Assembly: GCA_025464095.1 (NCBI GenBank)
Contig: JAODMF010000013.1
Span: forward strand, 124,001 to 188,000
Source of the DNA: Glaciihabitans sp.
Lineage (GTDB): Bacteria; Actinomycetota; Actinomycetes; Actinomycetales; Microbacteriaceae
Reading direction: 5' to 3'
DNA length: 64,000 nucleotides
Shown here: positions 18,854 through 26,323 of the stretch, piece after piece
How positions within the stretch are numbered: the stretch's first letter is position 1
How the letters are laid out: the number at the start of each line of letters is the position of its first letter
Program-made: the position numbers and the translations under genes
The notes under the pieces: generated by a model
Seen by the model: only the letters and a program-made list of their open reading frames with translations
Databases searched by the model: none
Told to the model about the DNA's origin: nothing

Positions 18854-19506
18854 GCAGAATCCTGATGGTGGAAGACGAGCCACTGATCTCGGGCTTCGTC
18901 GAGCGCGGCTTGAGCGCATCCGGTCACCTGTGCACCGTGGTCGGCGACGGCGAGTCCGGACTCGATCGTGCGCTGTCCGGCAGCTTCGATCTCGTGTTGC
19001 TCGATGTCGGGCTGCCCGGCCTCGACGGTTTCGAGGTGCTCCGGCGGCTGCGGATCGAGAACGCTGATCTGCCCGTTGTGATGCTCACCGCCTGGAATTC
19101 GCCCCTCGACACGGTGGCGGGCCTCAATGGCGGCGCGAACGACTACATCGCCAAACCGTTCACTTTCGACGAGTTGCTCGCGCGCATCAACCTGCGCCTG
19201 CGGGACGCGACGCACACTGCATCCTCGACCGTGGAACACGCCAACATCGTGCTCGATCTGCACTCGCGACGGGTCACCGTCGGCTCGACCGAATACGAAC
19301 TGTCCGCCCGAGAATTCGCCCTTGCGGAGGAATTTCTGCGGCATCCCGACCAGGTTCTCAGCAGGGAGCGCCTGCTCGACCGGGTGTGGGGCATGACATT
19401 TGATCCGGGCACCAACGTCGTCGACGTGTACGTGCGCTACCTCCGCGCGAAGCTCGGCGCTGATCGCATCGAATCCGTTCGGGGCCTGGGCTACCGCCTG
19501 GTATGA
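18850..19506 (+). CDS. Response regulator, OmpR/PhoB family
   Basis: A 218-residue regulator: an N-terminal receiver with acidic pocket EDE (8-10), phospho-acceptor Asp 52 (LLDVGLPG) and Lys 102 (IAKPF), then a winged-helix DNA-binding domain ending in VVDVYVRYLRAKLGADRIESVRGLGYRLV-type sequence. It starts with GTG overlapping the kinase stop and is clearly its partner. A 14-bp hairpin follows three bases after the stop. Targets are unknown; the palindrome at 17336-17351 is one candidate. Confidence 0.93.
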   Translation: MSRILMVEDEPLISGFVERGLSASGHLCTVVGDGESGLDRALSGSFDLVLLDVGLPGLDGFEVLRRLRIENADLPVVMLTAWNSPLDTVAGLNGGANDYIAKPFTFDELLARINLRLRDATHTASSTVEHANIVLDLHSRRVTVGSTEYELSAREFALAEEFLRHPDQVLSRERLLDRVWGMTFDPGTNVVDVYVRYLRAKLGADRIESVRGLGYRLV

Positions 19507-19508
19507 GG

Positions 19509-19541
19509 AAGTGCCCGGTCCGATGAACGGACCGGGCACTT
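19509..19541 (+). terminator. Terminator hairpin after the two-component operon
   Basis: A perfect 14-bp stem (AAGTGCCCGGTCCG pairing with its complement at 19528-19541) around a five-base loop begins two bases after the response regulator stop. There is no long T-run, which is common for actinobacterial terminators. Confidence 0.85.
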
Positions 19542-19689
19542 ATCTCGGGAGAGGCACACACTGTGACCGGCGAACTCCCCCCGGAGCCGCCGTACCACAA
19601 TCGCTCTACTCCCCGCGTACGAACCGACTCACCCGAAGAACCGGTCCGACACTGTGACCCCCGTCACAGGCTTGTCGGGCTATTACCCG

Positions 19690-20256
19690 TTAGTCATTAC
19701 CCCCACCGCCGTGGCTGTCCCCGCTGCCGCTGCTGTCCCCACTGCCGCTGCCGCTACTGCTACCGCCCTCATCGGGAGTGCCCGGCTTCGGCTGCTTGGC
19801 TTCCTCGTCTTTTTTGGCCTTGTCCTGTTTGGCCTTGTCTTCCTTGGCCTTGATTTCCTTGGCCTTGTCTTCCGAGGAAGTACCGGCAGAGTCCGGGCTG
19901 TGTGAAGTGCCAGGCGCACCCGAGTTCGGCGAGTCGTTCGTCGCCGACGCGGTGGATGCCCCCGCATCCGCCGAGCCGACGCCTGTGGCCGCATTCGCGG
20001 TCGACGGCACGTAGTCAGACGAGCTGTCCAGGTCCTTCGCCGGGGCGAGCGACGCGGATGCCAGGCCGTTCACGGCCTCAAGCCGGCCGACGAGCGGGAT
20101 GGGATGGTGCGCCAGCGTCAGGACGACGGGCGTAAGACCGCGAACTGCCTCGCTTCGATTCCCCTGGCCGCCCGCGAAAGCTACCGCCGTCGTGACAGCA
20201 ACCGCGACGACGAGCACCGCGGATGATGTCGCGATGATCAGGACGGGTGGCTTCAT
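19690..20256 (-). CDS. Secreted or membrane-anchored low-complexity Lys/Asp/Glu-rich protein
   Basis: A 188-residue protein with an N-terminal hydrophobic segment (VLIIATSSAVLVVAVAVTTAVAFA) acting as signal peptide or anchor, a Ser/Thr/Ala-rich middle, a charged segment built on a repeating AKEDKAKQDKAKKDEEAK pattern and a Gly/Ser tail (SSSGSGSGDSSGSGDSHGGGG). Low-complexity surface proteins of this kind are frequent in actinobacteria and no function can be named. The start at 20256 places the hydrophobic stretch at the N-terminus; an extended frame upstream is unlikely to be used. Confidence 0.7.
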   Translation of the reverse strand: MKPPVLIIATSSAVLVVAVAVTTAVAFAGGQGNRSEAVRGLTPVVLTLAHHPIPLVGRLEAVNGLASASLAPAKDLDSSSDYVPSTANAATGVGSADAGASTASATNDSPNSGAPGTSHSPDSAGTSSEDKAKEIKAKEDKAKQDKAKKDEEAKQPKPGTPDEGGSSSGSGSGDSSGSGDSHGGGGND

Positions 20257-20296
20257 GTGCCTATTGTGGAGGGGCCATCGGGGCCGACCCGGAAAA

Positions 20297-20312
20297 ATGA
20301 GAGGTATCTCAT
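20297..20312. promoter_or_regulatory. Inverted repeat upstream of the low-complexity surface protein
   Basis: ATGAGA-GGTA-TCTCAT lies 41-56 bases upstream of the start at 20256, a suitable place for an operator. No regulator can be assigned. Confidence 0.35.
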
Positions 20313-20377
20313 GAACGCCCTCGCCACCCCACGCCCAGGGGCTGTGCAACGTCGGCCCTGCCGAGCACAATGAAGGC

Positions 20378-20779
20378 ATGACGCGATACGCGATCGACGC
20401 CCCTGCGGCAATCCGACTCGTGCGCGAGGGCGTCGCCCTGGCCGACCAGCACACCCTCGTCGCGCCGAACCTGTTGCGGTCGCAGGTGCTTTCGCAGCTC
20501 TATCGCGCGGTGCGCGGCGGTGAGCTCAGCAAGGAGGACGCCCGCGCGATTCTCGATGGAATCACGACGATGCGCATCCGCCTCCTGGGTGATCGGGTGT
20601 CGCGCGCCGCCGCCTGGCGCATCGCGGAGGAGTTCGGGTGGGACGACACCACGAACGCCGAATACGTCGCCGTCGCCCAACTGCAGGCCGATGCCTTCGT
20701 CACCCTCGATGAGCAACTCGCGCGCGAGGTCGAGGGCATCGTCGCCACAGCACCGTTTGAGGCTCTGTTGCGAGCATGA
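20378..20779 (+). CDS. PIN-domain protein, VapC-like
   Basis: A 133-residue PIN-fold protein. YAIDAPAAIRLV provides the first acidic residue, Asp/Glu residues follow around LSKEDARAIL, and FVTLDEQLA is the C-terminal active-site region. PIN proteins are Mg-dependent ribonucleases, most often VapC toxins. No antitoxin gene of the usual 60-90 codons precedes it: the 120 bases upstream hold none. It could be an orphan toxin or a PIN nuclease with another role. Confidence 0.75.
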   Translation: MTRYAIDAPAAIRLVREGVALADQHTLVAPNLLRSQVLSQLYRAVRGGELSKEDARAILDGITTMRIRLLGDRVSRAAAWRIAEEFGWDDTTNAEYVAVAQLQADAFVTLDEQLAREVEGIVATAPFEALLRA

Positions 20780-20801
20780 CGCCGCGCTCGACCTAACCAG
20801 A

Positions 20802-21329
20802 TCAGTGGATGATCAGCACCGGGCAATGGGCACGCTCGGCGCAGCTCGCGCTCACGGAGCCGAGCAGCACGCCGGCCAGCCCGCCGTGACCACGGCTTCC
20901 GACGACCAGCATCTCTGCATCGCGGCTCTGTTCAATGAGTACCTGGCTCGCCGGACCAGGAAATGTGGCGGTACTGAACCAGTCGGGAACTTTCGTGCCG
21001 AACACCGACTTGACGGCGCCCGACAGTATCGACTTCGCGTCATCCTCGGGCGAGTACTCGAAGGATGCGTACGTCGAGTAGCCCGTGGGAATGCGCCAGC
21101 TCGAGATCGCCCGCACTGACGCGTTGAGGGCGTCGGCCATTTTCACCCCGCGGCGCAGCGCCGTGACGGACGATTCGGACCCGTCGACGCCGACCACAAT
21201 CGTGCCGCGGCGCTTCGGCGGCGGTGCCAGCCGGTCCCGTTTCTGTGAGGCGCTCTCGTAGCGTGCGCCGTGGGTGTCGGCGACGAAGAGCGCGGGGTCC
21301 CCCGCTACATTGCTGCTCATCTTGTTCAT
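20802..21329 (-). CDS. Universal stress protein
   Basis: A 175-residue protein with an N-terminal extension and a single Usp domain (TIVVGVDGSESSVTALR onward). The nucleotide-binding loop GSRGHGGLAGVLLGSVS fits the G-2x-G-9x-G(S/T) pattern of ATP-binding members. In mycobacteria such proteins are a hallmark of the DosR dormancy regulon. A DosR-type box lies 35-49 bases upstream (21364-21378), and devR/devS-like genes are next to it on the same strand. Confidence 0.9.
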   Translation of the reverse strand: MNKMSSNVAGDPALFVADTHGARYESASQKRDRLAPPPKRRGTIVVGVDGSESSVTALRRGVKMADALNASVRAISSWRIPTGYSTYASFEYSPEDDAKSILSGAVKSVFGTKVPDWFSTATFPGPASQVLIEQSRDAEMLVVGSRGHGGLAGVLLGSVSASCAERAHCPVLIIH

Positions 21330-21363
21330 ACGGCCAGTTCACTCCGCACGGCCGGTCAACAAT

Positions 21364-21378
21364 AGGGTCTTAAGTCAC
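21364..21378 (-). promoter_or_regulatory. DosR/DevR-type box upstream of the universal stress gene
   Basis: On the minus strand GTGACTTAAGACCCT matches 12 of the 14 core positions of the mycobacterial DosR consensus GGGACTWWAGTCCC. It lies 35 bases or more upstream of the stress protein start and overlaps the stop of the response regulator gene. The match is read by eye. Confidence 0.6.
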
Positions 21379-22034
21379 AAGCGATTGTCGCGGGTCTCCA
21401 GGTGCAGCACGGCTGCCTGCGTTCGGCGCTGGAGCCCGAGTTTGGCCAGCAAGCCCGATACGTAGTTCTTCACCGTCTTCTCGGCCAGAGACAACCTCAA
21501 ACCGATCTCGCGGTTGGTCAGCCCGTCGGCGATGAGGGTCATGATCTGCTTCTCTCGCACGCTCAGGCTCTCGAGGCGGGAATCACGGGACCCGCCGCCG
21601 CGCATCCGCTCGATCACCTTCGCCGTCAGTGATGGGTCGAGGAGCGAGCGACCGGCGGCGACGCTGCGCACCGAGTCGACCAGGCCGGATCCGCGGATGT
21701 CCTTCAGGACATAGCCGGCGGCACCGGCGATCACCGCGGCGTAGATCGCCTCATCGTCGTCGTATGCGGTGAGGATGAGGCAGTGGATGTCGGGATTCAG
21801 CGAGCGGATGTCCCGGCAGACGTCGATGCCGTTGCCGTCGGGCAGGCGCACGTCCAGCACGGCGACGTCCGGCTGGGTGGCGAGGATTCGTGCGCGCGCC
21901 TGGGCCGCGGTACTCGCCTCACCGACAATCTCGATGTCGGGCTCGGCGTCGAGCAGTCCGGCGATGCCACGGCGAACCAGTTCATGGTCGTCGACGAGGA
22001 AGACCCGAATGCTCTTCCGCGTTTGGTCGTTCAC
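21375..22034 (-). CDS. devR: NarL/LuxR-type response regulator, DevR/DosR-like
   Basis: A 219-residue regulator: receiver domain with acidic pair DD (15-16), phospho-acceptor Asp 61 (VAVLDVRLPDGNGI) and a LuxR-type helix-turn-helix (LSVREKQIMTLIADGLTNREIGLRLSLAEKTVKNYVS). The GTG start overlaps the kinase stop by GTGA (22031-22034). Length, architecture, the GAF-kinase partner and neighbouring stress genes match the DevS/DevR pair controlling hypoxia and dormancy genes in mycobacteria. Orthology is inferred from context and box motifs. Confidence 0.85.
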   Translation of the reverse strand: MNDQTRKSIRVFLVDDHELVRRGIAGLLDAEPDIEIVGEASTAAQARARILATQPDVAVLDVRLPDGNGIDVCRDIRSLNPDIHCLILTAYDDDEAIYAAVIAGAAGYVLKDIRGSGLVDSVRSVAAGRSLLDPSLTAKVIERMRGGGSRDSRLESLSVREKQIMTLIADGLTNREIGLRLSLAEKTVKNYVSGLLAKLGLQRRTQAAVLHLETRDNRL

Positions 22035-23740
22035 GCTGGCACCGTCTCGTACGGCACGTGCCACCTCAGGCGCGTTCCCGCGGGACTGGTTTCGAGCTCG
22101 CATCCGCCGCCCCGGGAGGTGGCGCGGTGCTCGAGATTTGCTACGCCGCTGCGGCGATCGCCGACGACGAAGCCGTGCCCGTCATCGGTCACCTCGACGA
22201 CGACCTCGCCCTCGCGAACGGCGACGAGGACCCAGGTGTGAGCTGCACCCGCGTGTTTCACCACATTCGTCAGCGCCTCCCGGGCCACAGCGAGCACGTC
22301 GGCGGCGAGATCGCCCGTGACAACAAGATCGACCGGACCGGCGAAACTCACCGACGGGGTTGCATCCAGCGCCGGCGCGAGTTCGTTGGCGAGGTCGATG
22401 ATCCAGTGCCTCACGGTGCTGCGCGCCTCATCCGTGTGCGCGGACAGCGCGAAGATGATGGTTCGAATTTGCGAGATGCTGGCATCCAGGTTGCCTACCG
22501 ACTGGATCAGCCGGTCGGATGCCGGGCCCATCGGCAGGCTGCCCGCAATGCTCTGCAGCTCCAGCCCGGTGCCGAACAGTTGCTGGATGACGTGATCATG
22601 AAGGTCGCGCGCGATCCTTCCGCGATCCTCGAGCACCACCATTCTCTGCCGGTCGGCCCGCGCGGCCTCCAATTCCATTGCCACGCTCGCCTGCCCCGCG
22701 AACCCGATGGCCATTTCGAGGTCGGCTGCGGTGAACCCCGGGCGACCGGGCGTCCGCGCAACCAGCAGGATGCCCTCTGCGAGTCCCGCGGTCATGAGCG
22801 GCATTGTCATCGTCGGACCGAGGAGACGGCCATCGAGCAGCGTGAAGCCGAGCTCGGCTCCATCGCGCATGGGCACGGCCTCGCTGCTCTCCAGCACGCC
22901 CCTTACGGCGGAGTCGGCAACGGAGAGCGACCTGCCCACCAGTTCGGACTCATCGAGCCCCCGCGCGCTGTCGATGACGAGCTCGTCCGCATCCGCCCCC
23001 GGCAGCAGGACCCAGACCACGTCGGCGTCGGAAAGCTCACGGATCCGACCGGCGAGGATGCTGATCGCGTCGCCGTTTTCGGGCGCGAGCAGATTCGCGG
23101 TGAACTCCGCAGACGCGGTCGACCAGGCCTGCCGCCGCTGGGTCTCCGCAAAGAGCCGCGCGTTTTCGATCGCGATGCCCGCGGTTGCCGCCAGCGCAAT
23201 GACGAGCTGCTCGTCTTCGGCACTGAACTCGGTCGTGTCTTCGTTGGTGAGGTACAGGTTGCCGTACACCTCGTCGCGCACCCGCACCGGAACGCCCAGA
23301 AATGCGCCCATCGGCGGATGATGCGCGGGAAAGCCAGCGGAGCGGTCGTCGTCCGACAGTTGGGTGAGTCGGATCGGACGCGGATCCTGGATGAGCGCCC
23401 CGAGCAGGCCGTGTCCCTCCGGCAGGTGACCGATGATTTCGATCTCGTGGGGCGACATCCCGACGTTAATGAATTGCTCGAGCGTTCCGTCCGGGGCGAC
23501 GACCCCGAGCGCGCCGTATTTGGCGCCGACCAGCTCGACGGCGGCCGCAACGATGCGTTCCAGCACGACGGCCAGGTCAAGGTGCTCGATGATCGCCTGG
23601 TTCGCTTTCAGGAGCGAGCGCAGCCTGCCCTGGATCTTCAACACGTCGCGAGCTCGCGCGACGAGGTTGTCCAGTGCGATGTCCAGTTCCCCGCGCGGCT
23701 CGTCGGGGAAGGTGAAGGAATGGCCCTCGCTCATTGGCAT
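22031..23740 (-). CDS. devS: GAF-domain sensor histidine kinase, DevS/DosT-like
   Basis: A 569-residue soluble kinase with two tandem GAF domains (about residues 50-195 and 215-360) and a HisKA_3/HATPase module (RDLHDHVIQQLFGTG with phospho-acceptor His 381; ATP-binding EALTNVVKHAGA and TDDGHGF). The first GAF domain contains GFPAHHPPMGAFLGVPVRVR (His 140-141), the region where mycobacterial DevS and DosT keep their haem-ligand histidine, so an O2/NO/CO or redox sensor is plausible. ATG 23740 follows GGAGG. It forms an operon with devR. Confidence 0.85.
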   Translation of the reverse strand: MPMSEGHSFTFPDEPRGELDIALDNLVARARDVLKIQGRLRSLLKANQAIIEHLDLAVVLERIVAAAVELVGAKYGALGVVAPDGTLEQFINVGMSPHEIEIIGHLPEGHGLLGALIQDPRPIRLTQLSDDDRSAGFPAHHPPMGAFLGVPVRVRDEVYGNLYLTNEDTTEFSAEDEQLVIALAATAGIAIENARLFAETQRRQAWSTASAEFTANLLAPENGDAISILAGRIRELSDADVVWVLLPGADADELVIDSARGLDESELVGRSLSVADSAVRGVLESSEAVPMRDGAELGFTLLDGRLLGPTMTMPLMTAGLAEGILLVARTPGRPGFTAADLEMAIGFAGQASVAMELEAARADRQRMVVLEDRGRIARDLHDHVIQQLFGTGLELQSIAGSLPMGPASDRLIQSVGNLDASISQIRTIIFALSAHTDEARSTVRHWIIDLANELAPALDATPSVSFAGPVDLVVTGDLAADVLAVAREALTNVVKHAGAAHTWVLVAVREGEVVVEVTDDGHGFVVGDRRSGVANLEHRATSRGGGCELETSPAGTRLRWHVPYETVPA

Positions 23741-23842
23741 ACCTCGCCTCCACAGAAACCCAAGAGCTTCATCCCATCGAGGGTCTCCGTTTTCGGAGCT
23801 TAGCCCCGTTGCCCGAGGATCGCTGGGGGTGGTGTGCGCAAA

Positions 23843-23868
23843 AAGGCCCCACCGGTCGGCGGGGCCTT
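23843..23868 (-). terminator. Rho-independent terminator after the DoxX gene
   Basis: On the minus strand AAGGCCCC/GGGGCCTT forms the base of a stem of about 10 bp with one mismatch, followed by TTTTT. It lies between the DoxX stop and the kinase start and separates the two transcripts. Confidence 0.8.
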
Positions 23869-23889
23869 CAGTGCCTGCTGTCATGGCGA

Positions 23890-24480
23890 TCAGATAAGCC
23901 AGCGGTGATTCTGCACGACGGGCAACTTCTTCCACGCCGTGCCGAGTCCCCAGGCGTCTCCCGCCGAGACCACCGCGACGACGATCAGGGCCAGCGCGAA
24001 GATGATGTGATAGTCGACGAGCGGGTTCGTGGATGCCGCGTTCGCGCCGAAGGTCCACTCGGCCAGGTACATGAACACCAGGATGATCGAGCCGGCGATC
24101 GCGCTCACCCGCAGCCCGATACCGAGCACGACCGCGACACCGATCCCGAGCATGCCGAGCATGAACAGCACGTCACTCGCGGGACTCGCGATCGCCGCGA
24201 AGAATGGCTTGAACGGGCCGACCACGGCGGGGCTGTTCAGAAACCCCTGGCTGGGCGTGCCGCCGTTGATCCACGCACGGGCGACGGGCGTCGCGTATCC
24301 GAGTCCGAAGGTCTTGTCGAGAAACGCCCAGAGAAAGATGAAGCCGGTGGCGATGCGGAGCACGGCGAGTGCCCGACGACCGGCCACCGAGGTGACGATC
24401 GCGTTCTCGCTGGTTGCGTGCCGTGCCTCTTCGATTGTCCGGCGACGGCCAGTGGTCGGGGCGGTGGTTGCCTGTGTCAT
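23890..24480 (-). CDS. DoxX-family membrane protein
   Basis: A 196-residue protein with four membrane segments: ALAVLRIATGFIFLWAFLD, a segment before the loop at SPASDVLFMLGMLGIGVAVVLG, SAIAGSIILVFMYLAEW and IIFALALIVVAVVS. It matches the DoxX/DoxD-like class thought to act with thiosulfate or thiol redox partners; the exact role is unknown. A near-consensus DosR box (24570-24584) lies 90 bases upstream, and a terminator isolates the gene from devS. Confidence 0.82.
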   Translation of the reverse strand: MTQATTAPTTGRRRTIEEARHATSENAIVTSVAGRRALAVLRIATGFIFLWAFLDKTFGLGYATPVARAWINGGTPSQGFLNSPAVVGPFKPFFAAIASPASDVLFMLGMLGIGVAVVLGIGLRVSAIAGSIILVFMYLAEWTFGANAASTNPLVDYHIIFALALIVVAVVSAGDAWGLGTAWKKLPVVQNHRWLI

Positions 24481-24569
24481 GTCGATCCTCGATCTGTTCG
24501 TGGTCGGCTGCGTGCGTCGGCCGGTGTGAGTGTGTACCTCAAGGCTGTCGGGACTTCGGCACGGTTCTC

Positions 24570-24584
24570 AGGGCCAAAGGTCCC
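24570..24584 (-). promoter_or_regulatory. DosR-type box upstream of the DoxX gene
   Basis: On the minus strand GGGACCTTTGGCCCT matches 11 of 14 core positions of the DosR consensus and has an internal dyad. A second half-site, GGGACTTCGGC, lies at 24550-24560. The gap 24481-24596 otherwise holds no gene. Confidence 0.55.
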
Positions 24585-24596
24585 GACTTCGGCGGC

Positions 24597-26012
24597 TCAC
24601 GCGGTGACGTATTCCTTCGTTGCCGCGAGGATGTCGACCAGTCCCTGCTTGGCGTCGGCGAACAGCATCCCTGTCGACGGGTTGGTGAACAGCGGGTTCG
24701 GAATCCCGGCGTACCCGGGGCTCATCGAGCGCTTGAGCACGACGACCGAGCGAGCCCGATCGACGTCGAGGATGGGCATCCCCGACACTGCATTGCCACT
24801 CTCACGGGCCGACGGGTTGCAGACGTCGTTGGCCCCGACAACGAGCGCAACGTCGCAGTTGTCGAACGCGGCGTTCGCCTCGTCGAGCTGGAGCATCTGC
24901 TCGTAGGGCACGTTTGCTTCGGCGAGCAGCACGTTCATATGGCCCGGCATGCGCCCGGCAACCGGATGAATCGCGTACTTAACGTCGACGCGGTGGTCGA
25001 GCAGCAGCTTGGCCAGCTCGGCGACCTCGTGCTGTGCCTGGGCGGACGCCAGCCCGAACCCGGGAACGATGAGAACGTGTCGTGCGTAGGCGAGCTGCAG
25101 CCCCACGTCGTCGGCGGTCACCTGCCGAACGCCGGTGAGGTCCTGGCTTGAGACGGCGACCAACCCGGAATCGGAGGTACCGAATCCGCCGAGGAGGATG
25201 TTGCCGACCGAGCGATTCATGGCGGCGGCCATCTGCAGGGTCAGGATGGTACCCGCGGCACCCACGAGCGCACCCGCGATGATGAGTGCCTGGTTGTTGA
25301 TCGCGAATCCCGCCATCGCAACGGCAAGCCCGGTGAAAGCGTTCAGGAGGGAAACGATGACCGGGGCATCCGCACCGCCGATCGGCAGCACCATCAGCAC
25401 CCCGATGAGCAGCGCTGCACCCAACGTGACGAGCAGCAGCACCACGCTGTGGCCGATCACCACGGAGGCGACGGCCGCGACGAGACAGGCGAGAACGACC
25501 ACCGCATTGACCACGCGGGATCCACGGAAGGTGAGGGGTCGGCCAGGGATGACCCCCTGCAGCTTGCCCGCCGCTATCAGCGACCCGGAGAACGTGACCG
25601 AACCGATCACCACGTCCAACACGAGTGGTATGGATTCCGACAGGGCGAACCCGGTGCTGCTGCGGACGAGGAAGTCCGAGAGCGCCACGACCGCGGCCGC
25701 GCCACCACCGACCGCGTTGAAGACGCTGACGAGTTGCGGGATGTCGGTCATCTTGACCGTCCGCGCCCGAACGACGCCGTAGACGGCACCCACCGCGGAT
25801 CCGAGGAGGAGCGCCGCCCACCCGAGCGGAGTGGCAACGCCGGTCGTCGCGGCCAGGATGACCGTGCCGACGAGTGCGATCGCCATCCCGACCGCCGAGG
25901 TCAGGTTGCCCCGCCGCGCCGTCGAGGGCGCACGCATCTGGTGCAGGCCGAGCACGAAGAGCGTCGCGGAGAGCAGGTAGCTCACCCCGATCACGAAAGC
26001 CAGCGTTGTCAT
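24597..26012 (-). CDS. pntB: NAD(P) transhydrogenase subunit beta
   Basis: A 471-residue protein with about nine N-terminal membrane helices and a C-terminal NADP(H)-binding domain (VLIVPGFGLASAQAQHEVAEL, HPVAGRMPGHMNVLLAEANVPYE, VALVVGANDVCNPSARE, MPILDVDRARSVVVLKRSM). With the two alpha polypeptides upstream it forms the proton-translocating transhydrogenase that reduces NADP with NADH at the expense of the proton gradient, or the reverse. It overlaps the preceding gene by ATGA. Confidence 0.95.
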   Translation of the reverse strand: MTTLAFVIGVSYLLSATLFVLGLHQMRAPSTARRGNLTSAVGMAIALVGTVILAATTGVATPLGWAALLLGSAVGAVYGVVRARTVKMTDIPQLVSVFNAVGGGAAAVVALSDFLVRSSTGFALSESIPLVLDVVIGSVTFSGSLIAAGKLQGVIPGRPLTFRGSRVVNAVVVLACLVAAVASVVIGHSVVLLLVTLGAALLIGVLMVLPIGGADAPVIVSLLNAFTGLAVAMAGFAINNQALIIAGALVGAAGTILTLQMAAAMNRSVGNILLGGFGTSDSGLVAVSSQDLTGVRQVTADDVGLQLAYARHVLIVPGFGLASAQAQHEVAELAKLLLDHRVDVKYAIHPVAGRMPGHMNVLLAEANVPYEQMLQLDEANAAFDNCDVALVVGANDVCNPSARESGNAVSGMPILDVDRARSVVVLKRSMSPGYAGIPNPLFTNPSTGMLFADAKQGLVDILAATKEYVTA

Positions 26013-26323
26013 GAGGCGTCCTTATCCGGGGCGGCCGATCGTCGAGGGCGGCCGAACATTTTCAGCATGCGGTCAGTGACGACGAAGCCACCCGTGACGT
26101 TCGCGGCAGCGAGTGCGGCCGCGAGAAAGCTCAGAACGTAGTCGACCGGGTTGTTGGCGAGCGCCGCGGTGACGATTGCGCCGGCAAGGACCACCCCGTG
26201 GATCGCATTCGCCCCCGACATCATCGGCGTGTGCAGCGTGGTTGGAATCTTGCTGATCACCTCGAACCCGACCAGAAGGCCGAGCACGAAGACGCCGAGG
26301 TTGCTGAACAGTTGTTCCGTCAT
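26009..26323 (-). CDS. pntAB: NAD(P) transhydrogenase, small membrane alpha subunit
   Basis: A 104-residue membrane protein with three helices (FVLGLLVGFEVISKIP, HGVVLAGAIVTAALA, VLSFLAAALAAANVTGGF), corresponding to the C-terminal membrane part of Escherichia coli PntA. In actinobacteria the alpha subunit is split in two, as here. ATGA overlaps with both neighbours (26009 and 26320) indicate tight co-translation. Confidence 0.93.
   Translation of the reverse strand: MTEQLFSNLGVFVLGLLVGFEVISKIPTTLHTPMMSGANAIHGVVLAGAIVTAALANNPVDYVLSFLAAALAAANVTGGFVVTDRMLKMFGRPRRSAAPDKDAS

Noticed and set aside
19653-19668. TGTGA-N6-TCACA as a CRP operator
   Set aside because: It lies between two convergent gene ends, not in front of a promoter, so a regulatory role is unsupported; noted only as a possible hairpin.
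21890-23803. A 637-codon open frame on the plus strand antisense to devS
   Set aside because: Same GC-driven shadow effect; composition is Arg/Gly-rich with no family signature and no ribosome site.
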